From NCBI RefSeq assembly GCF_001955715.1, contig NZ_CP019239.1, positions 2,170,001 through 2,234,000 of the forward strand: 64,000 bases of DNA. Direction: 5' to 3'. Shown one piece after another: positions 16,736 through 26,902 of the stretch (position 1 is the first letter of the stretch; each line of letters begins with the position of its first letter). The position numbers and the translations under genes were made by a program. This DNA comes from Rhodoferax saidenbachensis. GTDB lineage: Bacteria; Pseudomonadota; Gammaproteobacteria; Burkholderiales; Burkholderiaceae_C. The notes below the pieces were generated by a model. That model was not told the DNA's origin. It did no database searches and saw only the letters and a program-made list of their open reading frames with translations.

Positions 16736-17089
16736 TCAGGTGAGATGTTTCGGAGGACGAAGCGGCCCCGCTAAAACTGGCGTTTGCAGCTCAACAGCAA
16801 GTGCACCAGACGCGAGTTGCGGATGGAACACGGACAAACTCATTGATTCACTGCCGATGACGGCAGCTATATCTGTCACAGCGCCAGCATGGGAATGCGC
16901 AACTGCATCCGCCTCCCCATTCTTGTGAACCGTTTGATCAACGTGGTGCTGGTAAAACGCATGCAACTCGCCTTGAGTCTGATGGGTTTCTTCGCGCGCA
17001 TGCTGCACCAAACTTAGCGAGCTAAGTACTGCCAGTGACTGCCAGAATATGACAGCCATTAGGAAAAGAGCGCGGTATTTCCCGGACAT
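16736..17089 (-). CDS. Small exported His-containing protein, czc-associated type
   Basis: 117 residues from ATG at 17089. Signal or anchor helix YRALFLMAVIFWQSLAVLSS, then a His-bearing segment (LHAFYQHHVDQTVHKNG, AVAHSHAG). It resembles the small periplasmic proteins of czc and cad clusters in general make-up, though not by a diagnostic motif. It follows the zinc-ribbon gene by 37 bases in the operon headed by the P-type ATPase. A longer in-frame start exists (17257) but would run through the upstream gene. Confidence 0.55.
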   Translation of the reverse strand: MSGKYRALFLMAVIFWQSLAVLSSLSLVQHAREETHQTQGELHAFYQHHVDQTVHKNGEADAVAHSHAGAVTDIAAVIGSESMSLSVFHPQLASGALAVELQTPVLAGPLRPPKHLT

Positions 17090-17126
17090 TGGGGAAATTC
17101 TAGCTTCAATTCCCCATTCACTAGCA

Positions 17127-17429
17127 CTATGAATTGGCCTGCTTTCCACATTGACCACAGAACCGCGTCCCTGCAGTGAGCGTGGCTGTACATTGGGTAC
17201 ACCGCGCTGGTTGTGTTGAATTTCCACATTGGTGACAGAACTTGGCGTCCATGGCATTCATCGCTCTACATGTCGAGCAGGCAATGCTTCCAGGGCTTGG
17301 AGGCTGATTTCCATAGGCATTGCCATGACCACCATGATGTGGTGCGCGGTGTTCATCCCGATGGTGACCATGATGGCCGCCACCATGACCACCTCCGTGG
17401 CCACCAAATAGCCGGTCAAAAAGACTCAT
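17127..17429 (-). CDS. His/Gly-rich double zinc-ribbon protein
   Basis: 100 residues. The N-terminal half is a low-complexity His-Gly region (residues 8-40, repeated GGHGGGHHGHH-type units). The C-terminal half has two zinc-ribbon halves: CSTC with CHQC, and CTQC with CGQC. Both parts can bind Zn or Cd. It lies about 50 bases downstream of the P-type ATPase in the same direction, so it may buffer or deliver the metal to the pump. ATG at 17429 chosen because the low-complexity region starts soon after it. Confidence 0.7.
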   Translation of the reverse strand: MSLFDRLFGGHGGGHGGGHHGHHRDEHRAPHHGGHGNAYGNQPPSPGSIACSTCRAMNAMDAKFCHQCGNSTQPARCTQCTATLTAGTRFCGQCGKQANS

Positions 17430-17480
17430 TGCACTATTTCCTTTTCTGTTTTTGGTACTAACTAGGGCGGTCTTCAAACC

Positions 17481-19787
17481 TCACTTGCGAAGCAAGCGCA
17501 GCCCGTTGCCAACCACCAGCAAGCTCGCCCCCACATCCGCAAAAACGGCCATCCACATCGTGCCCGCGCCAGTGAGGGTCAGGACTAGAAACACAGCCTT
17601 GATGCCGAGTGCCAGAACGATGTTCTGTACTAAAAGCGCATGAGTACTACGAGAGAGGCGCACAAAACGGGGAAGTTTGCGCAAGTCATCGTCCATCAAG
17701 GCCACGTCAGCGGTTTCAATCGCCGTGCCCGTGCCAGCGGCACCCATGGCAAATCCAATGTCCGCACGGGCCAGCGCTGGGGCGTCGTTGATGCCATCGC
17801 CCACCATGCCGACCGCACCGCCTTGACCGATCTTGCTTTCGATCACCTTGAGCTTGTCCTCTGGCAGCAGGTCACCACGCGCCTCGTCGATGCCTACCTG
17901 TGCCGCGATGGCTTTTGCGGTATGGGCGTTGTCTCCGGTCAGCATGACTGTCTTGATACCCAAGTCATGCAGTTCAGCGATGGCCTGGCGGCTGCTGTCC
18001 TTGACCGTGTCGGCCACGGCAAACATGCCATGCACTTCCCGGTCGTCGGCCAGCAGAATGACAGTCTTGCCTTGCTCCTCCAGAACAGACAAACGGGCCT
18101 CCAGTTCGTCGGAGCAGCGGCCTTGCTCGTGGATCAGGCGGTGATTGCCCAAATAAAACAGTTTTCCATCAATGACGCCCTTGGTGCCACGTCCAGGCAG
18201 AGCCTCAAAGGCATCGACATTGCGCAGTGCAACGTTGTCGCGCTTGGCCGCCTCTGTCAACGCTTTGGACACGGGGTGATCCGAGCGGCCGGCCAAACTG
18301 GCAGCCAGACTGCGCAATTCGGCTTCTTTCATGCCACTTAGCACCACAAAATCCGTCTGCGCAGGCTTGCCGTGCGTGATGGTTCCTGTTTTGTCCAGTG
18401 CCAACCACTTCAGCTTGCGTCCCTCTTCCAGGTAGACGCCGCCCTTTACCAGGATGCCTTGGCGCGCAGCCGCCGCCAAGCCACTGACGATGGTCACCGG
18501 GGTGGAGATGACCAGGGCACAGGGGCAGGCAATCACCAGCAAAACCAGCGCCTTGTAAACCCAGGTGAACCAATCTGCCCCCATCAGCAGTGGCGGAAGG
18601 ATGGCGACCGCCAAGGCAATGGCGAATACCACTGGTGTGTAGACACGAGCGAACTGGTCGACAAAGCGCTGGGTAGGTGCACGTGCTCCTTGCGCTTCTT
18701 CCACTGCGTGGATGATGCGGGCCAGCGTACTGTCATTGGCGGCGGCAGTCACTGTGTACTCAAACGAACCCGATTCGTTGATCGTGCCGGCAAACACCGG
18801 GTCACCCTCGGCTTTTTCTACAGGGAGGCTTTCACCGGTAATGGGGGCTTGGTTGACAGCCGAGCGACCGCTGACGATTTTTCCGTCCAGCGCGATACGC
18901 TCGCCGGGCTTGATCCGGACCCGTGTGTCGACGGCGACTGATTTGGCCGCCACATCCTGCCAAGTTCCATCCGCCTGCAATACGGTTGCGCGCTCGGGGG
19001 CGAGTTGCATAAGCCCTCGAATGGCGTTGCGGGCACGGTCCAGTGATTTGGCTTCGATCAACTCGGCAATCGTGAATAGCACCATCACCATGGCCGCTTC
19101 AGGCCATTGCCCCAAAACAAGTGCGCCCGTCACAGCGATGCTCATCAGAGCATTGATGTTGAGGTTGCCATTGCGAATGGCAATCCAGCCTTTCTTGTAG
19201 GTGGTGATTCCGCAGGCAAACACAGCCACAAGAGCCAAAGCGGCCGCCATCCAGGTCGGCAGGCCTGCCCATTCCACGGCCTCCGAGGCTATGGCTGCAA
19301 CCCCGGCAAGTGCCAACGGCCACCAGGGTTTGGCAGGCTCGGGTGTCGACTCCTCTTGGGAGGACGCGCTGTTGGCTATCTCGGGAGTAAAGCCCAGCGA
19401 GCGCACGGCGGCCAGAATAGGTTCAATCTCCTTGGGCGCATGGGTCACCGTCAGCACACGTTGCATCAGGTTGAATTCCATATCCGTCACGCCTTGCATC
19501 CCACCTAACTTCTTGCGCAGGAGCCCCTCTTCCGTGGGGCAGTCCATTTGCATGATGCGGATGGGAGTCCGAACACCATCCCCGGTCGTGGTTTGTTTGC
19601 CAAGTTGCGCTACAGGCTGAACAACAGGAGCCTCACTGGTACCGCAGCAAGCCGTGGCACTGGAGCTTGCCTTAGGGGCGCCGGATTGTGCCGGCGCACA
19701 GCAGGAATCGCTCTCGTGCGCGTGGCTATGTGAATGATCGTGGTCGTGGTCGTGACCATGGGAATCGTGTTTGTGAGCGTCTGACAT
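17481..19787 (-). CDS. Pb/Cd/Zn-exporting P-type ATPase (ZntA/CadA/PbrA type)
   Basis: 768 residues. The first 30 residues are a His-Asp run; then cysteines CCAPA and ACCGT, and a single metal-binding domain with MDCPTEE, characteristic of Zn/Cd/Pb pumps. The core motifs are all present: TGES, the transmembrane CPC (421-423), phosphorylation site DKTGT (D465), and GDGINDAPA. It expels divalent soft metals to the periplasm using ATP. The ATG at 19787 is favoured over 19820 for its GGAAA ribosome site. The promoter lies in the divergent region shared with a MerR-family gene and is very like the pbrA promoter. Named only at family level because Pb, Cd and Zn pumps cannot be separated by eye. Confidence 0.93.
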   Translation of the reverse strand: MSDAHKHDSHGHDHDHDHSHSHAHESDSCCAPAQSGAPKASSSATACCGTSEAPVVQPVAQLGKQTTTGDGVRTPIRIMQMDCPTEEGLLRKKLGGMQGVTDMEFNLMQRVLTVTHAPKEIEPILAAVRSLGFTPEIANSASSQEESTPEPAKPWWPLALAGVAAIASEAVEWAGLPTWMAAALALVAVFACGITTYKKGWIAIRNGNLNINALMSIAVTGALVLGQWPEAAMVMVLFTIAELIEAKSLDRARNAIRGLMQLAPERATVLQADGTWQDVAAKSVAVDTRVRIKPGERIALDGKIVSGRSAVNQAPITGESLPVEKAEGDPVFAGTINESGSFEYTVTAAANDSTLARIIHAVEEAQGARAPTQRFVDQFARVYTPVVFAIALAVAILPPLLMGADWFTWVYKALVLLVIACPCALVISTPVTIVSGLAAAARQGILVKGGVYLEEGRKLKWLALDKTGTITHGKPAQTDFVVLSGMKEAELRSLAASLAGRSDHPVSKALTEAAKRDNVALRNVDAFEALPGRGTKGVIDGKLFYLGNHRLIHEQGRCSDELEARLSVLEEQGKTVILLADDREVHGMFAVADTVKDSSRQAIAELHDLGIKTVMLTGDNAHTAKAIAAQVGIDEARGDLLPEDKLKVIESKIGQGGAVGMVGDGINDAPALARADIGFAMGAAGTGTAIETADVALMDDDLRKLPRFVRLSRSTHALLVQNIVLALGIKAVFLVLTLTGAGTMWMAVFADVGASLLVVGNGLRLLRK

Positions 19788-19811
19788 GGGCTTTTCCAAT
19801 GAAGTTGCCCA

Positions 19812-19842
19812 ATTACACAACCTGAAGTTACTATAGAGTCAA
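19812..19842 (-). promoter_or_regulatory. PbrR/CadR-type promoter of the P-type ATPase
   Basis: On the minus strand TTGACT (19837-19842) and TGTAAT (19812-19817) are separated by a 19-base spacer that begins CTATAGTAACT. The same -35 and spacer start are remembered from the pbrA promoter of Cupriavidus metallidurans. The overlong spacer means it needs a MerR-type activator, encoded divergently at 19862. Confidence 0.8.
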
Positions 19843-19861
19843 GACATTTCTGGAGTCGGTC

Positions 19862-20293
19862 ATGAAAATCGGTGAATTAGCCTTGGTAGCGCAGTGCACG
19901 GTGGAAACGGTGCGCTATTACGAGAAGGCCGGGCTCCTTCCTGAGCCTGCGCGCACGCCGGGAAATTTCCGGGTGTATGGGCCCGAACACGTTGAACGCC
20001 TGCGTTTCATACGCAATTGCCGGGCATTGGACATGAGCCAGGAAGAAATCCATACGTTGCTTGACCTGGCGGACCAACCTGCGGATGGTTGTGGCGCCAT
20101 CAATGCGGTCTTCGACCAACACATTGCCCACGTCGATGAACGTATTCGAGAACTCACTCATCTCAAAAAGCAATTGGGTGGGCTTCGAGAGCGGTGTGTT
20201 TCGGAGCAGGCGGTCGATGCATGCGGAATCATGCAAGGCCTGGCCTCGATGGAGGCGGAAGCCAAGATCGAACGCCACACCCATCTCGGTTGA
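19862..20293 (+). CDS. MerR-family Cd/Pb-responsive regulator (CadR/PbrR type)
   Basis: 143 residues. Winged helix at the N-terminus (MKIGELALVAQCTVETVRYY, RVYGPEHVERLRFIRNC). Metal cysteines sit at the dimer helix start (ADGCGAIN) and in the C-terminal loop (RCVSEQAVDAC), the three-cysteine set of CadR and PbrR; the tail ends with HTHLG. It should twist the promoter at 19812-19842 to activate the efflux ATPase when Cd or Pb is bound. The two names cannot be distinguished without alignment. Confidence 0.9.
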   Translation: MKIGELALVAQCTVETVRYYEKAGLLPEPARTPGNFRVYGPEHVERLRFIRNCRALDMSQEEIHTLLDLADQPADGCGAINAVFDQHIAHVDERIRELTHLKKQLGGLRERCVSEQAVDACGIMQGLASMEAEAKIERHTHLG

Positions 20294-20341
20294 GCAGATA
20301 CCCGCTACCGCGGCGAGGACCGCAAATTTGAGGGACTGCTG

Positions 20342-23300
20342 CTATCCAGTGGCTCGAACCCGCATCAATCGGTAAGCCGCGGGGATGATGAACAGCGACA
20401 GCAACGGCGCCGTAATCATCCCTCCCAGCATGGGTGCCGCAATCCGACTCATCACCTCCGAGCCAGTACCGCTGCCCCACACGATGGGAATCAGACCCGC
20501 CAGGATCACAGCCACCGTCATGGCCTTGGGGCGCACCCGGAGCACGGCACCTTCGCGAATGGCGTCCAGAACCATGGCAACTCCCGACTCCTCGCCTCGA
20601 CGCTCCCGTTCCGCCAAAGCTTGCTTGAGGTAGATCAGCATGACCACCCCAAACTCGGCCGCCACACCGGCAAGCGCGATAAACCCGACGCCGGTGGCCA
20701 CCGACAGGTGGTAACCCATCAGGTACAGGAACCAGACACCTCCCGTCAGCGCAAATGGCAGTGTGGCCATGATCAATGCGGCTTCGTCCAACCGGTTAAA
20801 GGTGAGGTATAGCAACACGAAGATGATGAGCAAAGTGGCAGGCACCACCACCTTGAGCCGGGCATTGGCACGCTCTAGGAACTCGAACTGCCCCGAATAA
20901 GTGATGCTGACGCCAGGCTCCAGCGTTACTTGCTGACTCACCGCCTGGCGCAAATCATTGGCGACGGACGCCAAATCGCGTCCGCGCACGTCCACATAGA
21001 CCCAGTTTGAGGGACGCGCATTCTCAGTCTTGAGCATGGGCGGACCGTCAGTGATCCGAACCTTGGCGACTGTGCCCAGGGTGATCTGCTGCCCCGAGGG
21101 CGTCAGGATCGGGAGTTGGACCAACTTCTCCGGGGTATCCCTCCACTCCCTGGGGTAGCGCAAATTGATGGGGAAGCGAGCCAAGCCTTCGATCGTCTCC
21201 GCCACGTTCTCGCCGCCAACGGCCCCTGACACGAGGGCTTGTACGTCATTGATGTTCAGGCCGTAGCGCCCGGCCGCCACTCGGTCGATCTGAACATCCA
21301 CGTAACGACCTCCCGTCAAGCGTTCGGCCAAGGCACTTGCCACACCTGGCACGCCCTTGGCCACCTGTTCGATCTGGCTGGCTATGCGGTCGATGGTGGC
21401 CAGGTCGGTTCCGTTGACTTTGACGCCAATGGGGCTTTTGACACCGGTGGCGAGCATGTCGATGCGGTTGCGGATCGGTGGGATCCAGATGTTGGACAGT
21501 CCAGGTACTTTGACGGCCTGGTCCAGTGCCTCGATCAGTTTCTCCGGCGTCATACCGGTACGCCATTGGTCACGTGGTTTGAGCTGCACTGTGGTCTCGA
21601 ACATCTCCATAGGCGCCGGGTCAGTGGCGGTCTCAGCACGCCCAGCTTTGCCAAAGACACGCTCCACCTCAGGAACGGTCTTGATCATGCGGTTGGTGAT
21701 TTGCAGCAGCTCCGAAGCTTTCTGCGCCGACAGCCCTGGCAGCGCCGAAGGCATGTAGAGCAGATCCCCTTCGTCTAGAGGCGGCAGGAATTCTCCACCC
21801 AACTGGCTCACAGGCCACAGCGTGGTGGCAGAGACTAAAACTGCAATGATCAACGTAGCCTTGGGGCGTTGCAGCACCCACTCCAGCGCGGGGCGGTACA
21901 CCGTGATCAAGGCCCGTGTGATCGGGTTGCGCTGTTCATCCGGGATACGCCCACGGATCCAGTACCCCATCAGGATGGGGGTCAACGTCACAGAAAGTCC
22001 CGCGGCCGCCGCCATGGCATAGGTTTTGGTGAAGGCCAGAGGGCCAAACAGGCGACCTTCCTGGGCTTCCAGGGTGAACACCGGAATGAAAGACAAGGTG
22101 ATGATCAGCAGGGAAAAAAACAAAGCCGGCCCGACCTCAACGGCTGCATCGGTGATGACGCTCCACCGTTCCTGGCCTTCCAATATCTGCTCGGGATGGG
22201 CATGCTGCCAAGCCTCCAGCTTCTTGTGGGCGTTCTCAATCATGACCACGGCTGCATCCACCATGGCACCAATGGCAATAGCAATGCCGCCCAAGGACAT
22301 GATGTTGGCATTGATGCCCTGGTAGCGCATCACCACAAAGGCCGCCACGATGCCGAGCGGCAAGGAGATGATGGCGACCAGTGCGGAGCGCAGATGGCCC
22401 AGAAACAGCACACACACCAGAGCCACGACCACAAACTCTTCCAGCAGCTTGGCGGAGAGGTTGTCGATGGCCCGTTCGATGAGCGCGCTGCGGTCGTAGG
22501 TCGTGACAACCTCCACACCTGGCGGTAGGCTTTTTTGCAAGTCGGCCAACTTGGCTTTGACGGCGCGTATGGTTTCTTGGGCATTCTTGCCGGAACGCAG
22601 CAAGACGACGCCACCCGCCACTTCTCCCTCTCCATCAAGCTCAGCCACGCCACGGCGCATTTCGGGCCCGACCTGCACTGTCGCCACGTCTCCCAGCCGA
22701 ACGGCAACGCTGCCGCGGCTGGACAGCGGGATGGCTCGGAAGTCATCCAAGGTGCGTAGGTAGCCATTGACCCGCACCATGTACTCGGCCTCGGCCAGTT
22801 CCAGCACTGAGCCACCCGTTTCCTGGTTGCCATTCATCAGCGCCTGGCGCACCTGCTCATAGGTGATGCCATAACCATTGAGTTTGAGCGGGTCCAGTAC
22901 AACCTGGTACTGCTTGACCATGCCACCCACGCTGGCCACTTCTGCAACATTGGGCAGGGTCTTCAGTTCGAACTTCAGAAACCAGTCCTGCAGTGCCCGC
23001 AGTTGTGACAAGTCATGCCCACCGGTGCGGTCCACCAGCGCGTATTGGTAGATCCAACCTACACCAGTGGCATCGGGCCCCAGGGCGGACTTGGCACCAG
23101 CAGGCAATCGTCCCTGTACCTGGTTGAGGTACTCCAGGACGCGAGAGCGCGCCCAATAGAGATCGGTGGAGTCATCAAACAGGATGTAGACGAAGGAGTC
23201 TCCAAAGAAGGAAAAACCCCGCACTGTTTTGGCACCCGGCACGGACAGCATGGTGGTGGCCAGCGGGTAGGTGACCTGGTTTTCCACAATCTGCGGGGTC

Positions 23301-23467
23301 TGACCGGGGTAGCTGGTGCGGATGATGACCTGCACGTCGGACAGGTCCGGCAAGGCATCGATGGGCGTGGACCGTACGGCCCACAAGCCAGCGCCCGCCA
23401 GAAACACCGTGGCCAGCAGCACCAAAAAGCGATTGGAGACCGACCAGCGGATGATGCTGGCGATCAT
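20342..23467 (-). CDS. cusA: CusA-type Cu(I)/Ag(I) RND efflux transporter
   Basis: 1041 residues, a full-length heavy-metal RND pump with twelve membrane segments. The early region ([32 protein letters not shown]) is typical of CusA and SilA rather than CzcA. It forms the inner-membrane part of a tripartite pump that moves copper or silver from periplasm to outside. Its start overlaps the CusB stop by 4 bases. Last gene of the leftward operon. Confidence 0.92.
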   Translation of the reverse strand: MIASIIRWSVSNRFLVLLATVFLAGAGLWAVRSTPIDALPDLSDVQVIIRTSYPGQTPQIVENQVTYPLATTMLSVPGAKTVRGFSFFGDSFVYILFDDSTDLYWARSRVLEYLNQVQGRLPAGAKSALGPDATGVGWIYQYALVDRTGGHDLSQLRALQDWFLKFELKTLPNVAEVASVGGMVKQYQVVLDPLKLNGYGITYEQVRQALMNGNQETGGSVLELAEAEYMVRVNGYLRTLDDFRAIPLSSRGSVAVRLGDVATVQVGPEMRRGVAELDGEGEVAGGVVLLRSGKNAQETIRAVKAKLADLQKSLPPGVEVVTTYDRSALIERAIDNLSAKLLEEFVVVALVCVLFLGHLRSALVAIISLPLGIVAAFVVMRYQGINANIMSLGGIAIAIGAMVDAAVVMIENAHKKLEAWQHAHPEQILEGQERWSVITDAAVEVGPALFFSLLIITLSFIPVFTLEAQEGRLFGPLAFTKTYAMAAAAGLSVTLTPILMGYWIRGRIPDEQRNPITRALITVYRPALEWVLQRPKATLIIAVLVSATTLWPVSQLGGEFLPPLDEGDLLYMPSALPGLSAQKASELLQITNRMIKTVPEVERVFGKAGRAETATDPAPMEMFETTVQLKPRDQWRTGMTPEKLIEALDQAVKVPGLSNIWIPPIRNRIDMLATGVKSPIGVKVNGTDLATIDRIASQIEQVAKGVPGVASALAERLTGGRYVDVQIDRVAAGRYGLNINDVQALVSGAVGGENVAETIEGLARFPINLRYPREWRDTPEKLVQLPILTPSGQQITLGTVAKVRITDGPPMLKTENARPSNWVYVDVRGRDLASVANDLRQAVSQQVTLEPGVSITYSGQFEFLERANARLKVVVPATLLIIFVLLYLTFNRLDEAALIMATLPFALTGGVWFLYLMGYHLSVATGVGFIALAGVAAEFGVVMLIYLKQALAERERRGEESGVAMVLDAIREGAVLRVRPKAMTVAVILAGLIPIVWGSGTGSEVMSRIAAPMLGGMITAPLLSLFIIPAAYRLMRVRATG

Positions 23468-24960
23468 GGCTTTGCTCCTTTGAGCGTCACCACCTCGTAC
23501 TCATCACCGCTGGCCTTGAACTGGAACTGCACGGTGTCTCCAACCTTGAAGCCGGATGACTGCAGATCTTTGGCGCGCTTGAAACCCATGGTCATGGCAG
23601 GCCATTTGAGGGCTGGTACGGCTTGGTGCCGCAGTTTGATATTGGACGCATCCAGTTCTTCGATCACGCCACTGGTTTCAAAGACAGCGCCTTTTTCCAT
23701 GGGGGCTACGGGAGCAGCCATGGATTCAGTTGGTGGGCTTGGCTGCGTCACAATCCCTCGCATGCTGGCCTCCGAGTCCAACAGAAACTGACCGGACGCC
23801 ACCACTTTTTGACCTGCACTGAGGCCTTGGTGTATGACCAACTGCCCATCGCGCTCAGCACCTATCTGCACATCGACCGGTTTGAACTGGCCGCCATCTT
23901 CAGCCAGGTAGACCAAGGCGCGCTTGCCGGTTCGGATCACTGCATCGGAGGGTACCAGTAAGACGGATTCCGAGGGACCGTGCAAAGTGGCCGTGGCAAG
24001 CATGCCCGCGCGAAGCCTTTGCCCCGGGTTGGGCAGTTCGACCCTGACGCGCAGGGTTCGGGTGTCCGGGTTGGTTTCTACCAAGACCGATGTCACCCTG
24101 CCTTTCAGGACCACCTCTGGAGCGGCAGTGAGTCGGGCTTCCACCACTTGCCCGATTGCCAAGTTGGAGGCCTGGGCCTGCGGCAGGGCCAGCTCCAGCC
24201 AGACCGTGCCCAGTCCTGTGATGCGGGCTAGGGTCATGCCGGGGCTCAGGCTCATACCTTGTCGAACCATCAGCTCGGATAGCACGCCCGAGGTGGGCGC
24301 TGTGATGGTGGTCACCGCCATGGTGCGATTGCTATCGTTAACACGCTGGATCAGGGTGGGAGGCATACCCAGCAGCGTCAGGCGCTGGCGGGCAGCTTGG
24401 GTCAGCGCGGCATCGCCCATGCCCTTGACGGCCAGAAACTCTTGCTGCGCACCTGCCCACTCGGGGTTGAGGACATCGGCCAGAGGGCTGCCCGCTGCGA
24501 TGACATCACCTGGCGCGCGGGCGTAAACCCGCTCGACAAAACCACTGGTGCGGGCCTGGACAATGCTCACATCTCGCTCGCTGAGCTGCAGGGTTCCAGC
24601 GACTTCCACCGTGCTGGACATATCTTGTTGCGTAACGGTGGCCAGGCGCATTCCCAGGCTTTGGCTGGCACGCGTGGAAATCGTCAGCGCGCCAGTGTCA
24701 GCAGCGCCTTCGTCCGCATAGCGCGCCACGAGCTGCATGTCCATGAACGGGGATGGCCCAGGCTTGTCGAACTTGGCATCTGGTTTCATGGGGTCGTACC
24801 AGTACAGCACTTTGCGTTCAGACTTGGCAGATTCGGTGACCGCAGAAGCCATGCTGGAACTGCGTTTGGTCCACCAAACACCTCCGGCAACACCCAGGCC
24901 CAAGATCAGCAGGCCAACTGCGGTGAGGGTCAGATTCTTTTGAAGATTTTGGGCGTTCAT
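23464..24960 (-). CDS. cusB: CusB-type membrane fusion protein with C-terminal CusF-like domain
   Basis: 498 residues. N-terminal membrane anchor (about 12-30), then a heavy-metal binding segment ([20 protein letters not shown]), the hairpin and lipoyl parts of an adaptor, and at the end (about 425-498) a domain with WPAMTMGF, the copper/silver-binding signature of CusF. CusB joins CusA and the outer-membrane channel; the fused CusF domain replaces a free metallochaperone. Both ends overlap the neighbouring genes by 4 bases. Confidence 0.92.
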   Translation of the reverse strand: MNAQNLQKNLTLTAVGLLILGLGVAGGVWWTKRSSSMASAVTESAKSERKVLYWYDPMKPDAKFDKPGPSPFMDMQLVARYADEGAADTGALTISTRASQSLGMRLATVTQQDMSSTVEVAGTLQLSERDVSIVQARTSGFVERVYARAPGDVIAAGSPLADVLNPEWAGAQQEFLAVKGMGDAALTQAARQRLTLLGMPPTLIQRVNDSNRTMAVTTITAPTSGVLSELMVRQGMSLSPGMTLARITGLGTVWLELALPQAQASNLAIGQVVEARLTAAPEVVLKGRVTSVLVETNPDTRTLRVRVELPNPGQRLRAGMLATATLHGPSESVLLVPSDAVIRTGKRALVYLAEDGGQFKPVDVQIGAERDGQLVIHQGLSAGQKVVASGQFLLDSEASMRGIVTQPSPPTESMAAPVAPMEKGAVFETSGVIEELDASNIKLRHQAVPALKWPAMTMGFKRAKDLQSSGFKVGDTVQFQFKASGDEYEVVTLKGAKP

Positions 24961-26237
24961 TGCGAACCTCCGGCCAATGAGGCATCGTTGGTGAAGTGCA
25001 GGCGTGCACTGATCGCTTGGCGTTCTCCCTGCAGGGTCAGAAAGCGCAGTTGGGTTTCCAGGGATTCCCGGCGCGCGGCCAAGTGCTCCAGCAAGGTGCC
25101 TTTGCCGGATTGGTACGCAGCGAGGGTCAAGGCGACCTTGTCGCGCATCAGGGGTTGCAGGATGGTCTGGTTGCGGTCTAGCGCGAGGTTCAGTCGCTCC
25201 AACTCAGCCCATTGGGTATCGAGTTCCTGCAGGTGTTCGCGCCGCAGAAGCTCCAGTTCGGCATCCAGTCCCAGTAGCTCCAGTTGTTTGGCGGCGATTT
25301 GCGGATCCTGGCGTTTGGCAGGCGCAGTGGGCAGGTCAAAAGTTACTTTTACTGAGACCATGTCACCAAACTGCTCCCCACGGCGCTGGTAGGCCAGCTC
25401 CACGCCCCAGTCGGACTTTTTAGCGGCCTGTGCCTCCTGCAGTTCAGCATCCAGAACGCGACTGGAGCTGCTGAGCAGGTTGACATCGGGGTGGTCTTGA
25501 ATTTGGTGAGCCAGAGCCTCACGGTCCAGAGGCCAATTGGGTGGCGCTCCTTCAAGTGCCTCACCTGCGGCAGCTCCAATCCAGCGCTGCAGTGCGGCAA
25601 TCGCCTGTGCGCGCTGAGCCCGCAGCTCATCTTGTCGCTCCGACAACATGGCCGCCTCCTGCCTGGGCATCAACACATCGGCGATAGAGCCACGCCCGCC
25701 GGCCAGTTGTGCCTGAACGGCTGATGCCAGAAGCTTGTTTTGTTTGAAGAGACCGTCGAACAGGGATATTTGCTGCTCCAGGGTATAGCGGCGAATCCAG
25801 GCCACGGCAGTTTCCCGGCGCAGAGACAGCTTGGATAGCTGCTGCGCGGATTCGGCCTGCTGGACTCTGGCCTGAGCCACAGCAACGCGGGCGTCCCGCT
25901 TGCTGCGATTGGGAATGTCCTGCATGTAGGCGATGCGTTGCATCGTCATGAAATCGCCGGTCAGGCTATAGCGGTCTGGCCCGGCAATGGGAAAATTCTC
26001 TACACCAACCGCCAGCTTCGGGTCGGGAAGCTCCCCGGCGGGGATAGCAGCTGCGCGTGCTGAATCCACCCTGGCCTGGGATGCCACCAAAGTTGGCGCT
26101 TCTTGGGTGGACAGGGACAACGCCTGCTCAAAAGACAGCGGAGAGGCCCACAGTGGCAGAGCCACGGCAAGCGGACAGACACTCGCAATCAGCGTACGGC
26201 TGAGGCGGCGCCCAATGGGGTGAACGGAACAAGGCAT
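24957..26237 (-). CDS. cusC: CusC/TolC-type outer-membrane efflux channel
   Basis: 426 residues. Signal peptide to about residue 31, then the two coiled repeats of the outer membrane efflux family (starting SFEQALSLSTQEAPTLVASQ). It would form the trimeric exit duct of the Cu/Ag pump. The ATG at 26237 has AGGAG seven bases upstream. The gene opens the tightly overlapping cusCBA set, with one small gene before it. Confidence 0.88.
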   Translation of the reverse strand: MPCSVHPIGRRLSRTLIASVCPLAVALPLWASPLSFEQALSLSTQEAPTLVASQARVDSARAAAIPAGELPDPKLAVGVENFPIAGPDRYSLTGDFMTMQRIAYMQDIPNRSKRDARVAVAQARVQQAESAQQLSKLSLRRETAVAWIRRYTLEQQISLFDGLFKQNKLLASAVQAQLAGGRGSIADVLMPRQEAAMLSERQDELRAQRAQAIAALQRWIGAAAGEALEGAPPNWPLDREALAHQIQDHPDVNLLSSSSRVLDAELQEAQAAKKSDWGVELAYQRRGEQFGDMVSVKVTFDLPTAPAKRQDPQIAAKQLELLGLDAELELLRREHLQELDTQWAELERLNLALDRNQTILQPLMRDKVALTLAAYQSGKGTLLEHLAARRESLETQLRFLTLQGERQAISARLHFTNDASLAGGSQ

Positions 26238-26319
26238 ATCCCAACTCCTGAAATGCTGCGCTTACGCGCGACCACCTCGCCGCACGTAAGCGGCTAGGTA
26301 CGAATTCACAGGGGTGGGG

Positions 26320-26688
26320 TCAGGCTGGCGGGCGCCAGATAGGGATGGTGCGGGGCTCTATGACACGGTCATTGAGACGGGCCAAGAAGCTGTCTTTGCC
26401 GAAAGATTCCGGGCTGGCGAAAAAATGGACAGAAAGTCCCAGGCTGCCGATCTTGCAGTCTTGGCCTACCTTGCAGGGCTTGCCCGTTTTTAGCAGGGTT
26501 TCCATGTCATTGCAGCAGTCGCCCATCTTCGCAGTGAGGACTTGGTCCATGCCGGTGTTCAACTGCTGTTCTGCCATGGCCGCCATTTCCATGGGGCATG
26601 GCGCTTTTGGCACACCCAAGCCCGCATATCCCGCCAATGGGATTGCCAAGCTCAGAAGCACCAGAAGAAGAAAACGTATGAAACGCAC
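26320..26688 (-). CDS. Small exported Cys/Met-rich protein upstream of cusCBA
   Basis: 122 residues starting with GTG. Signal peptide (about 1-22), then a Met/Cys segment: APCPMEMAAMAEQQ, MGDCCNDMETLL, KPCKVGQDCK. Methionine and cysteine richness suits Cu(I) or Ag(I) binding in the periplasm. It precedes cusCBA in the same direction with an 82-base gap. No family name known to me; similar small genes often sit beside cus operons. Confidence 0.65.
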   Translation of the reverse strand: MRFIRFLLLVLLSLAIPLAGYAGLGVPKAPCPMEMAAMAEQQLNTGMDQVLTAKMGDCCNDMETLLKTGKPCKVGQDCKIGSLGLSVHFFASPESFGKDSFLARLNDRVIEPRTIPIWRPPA

Positions 26689-26821
26689 GGATCAATTAGA
26701 CATCAAGTCAACTCAAACTTCTATGAGCACCGATTCATCTGCAAGTTCCCGCAGACGATCAGTGGTAGTGGAACGCCGAGACCTGTAAACACTGCCTCAA
26801 GCGGATGTCACGAATCTTTAA

Positions 26822-26842
26822 TATAATATTTCTAGAATTATT
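26822..26842 (+). promoter_or_regulatory. Promoter -10 with overlapping palindrome, likely ArsR operator
   Basis: A perfect -10 TATAAT (26822-26827) partly overlaps an 18-base dyad centred on TTCTAGAA (26825-26842; one mismatched pair). AT-rich dyads over the promoter are typical of ArsR-SmtB repressors, and an arsR gene is the second gene downstream. No good -35 was found. The promoter would serve the fasciclin-ars operon. Confidence 0.5.
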
Positions 26843-26902
26843 GAAGTGATTGCCAATTGCCCCTGGTGACACCCCTCAGATCAATCAATTCAAGGAATAC
26901 GT

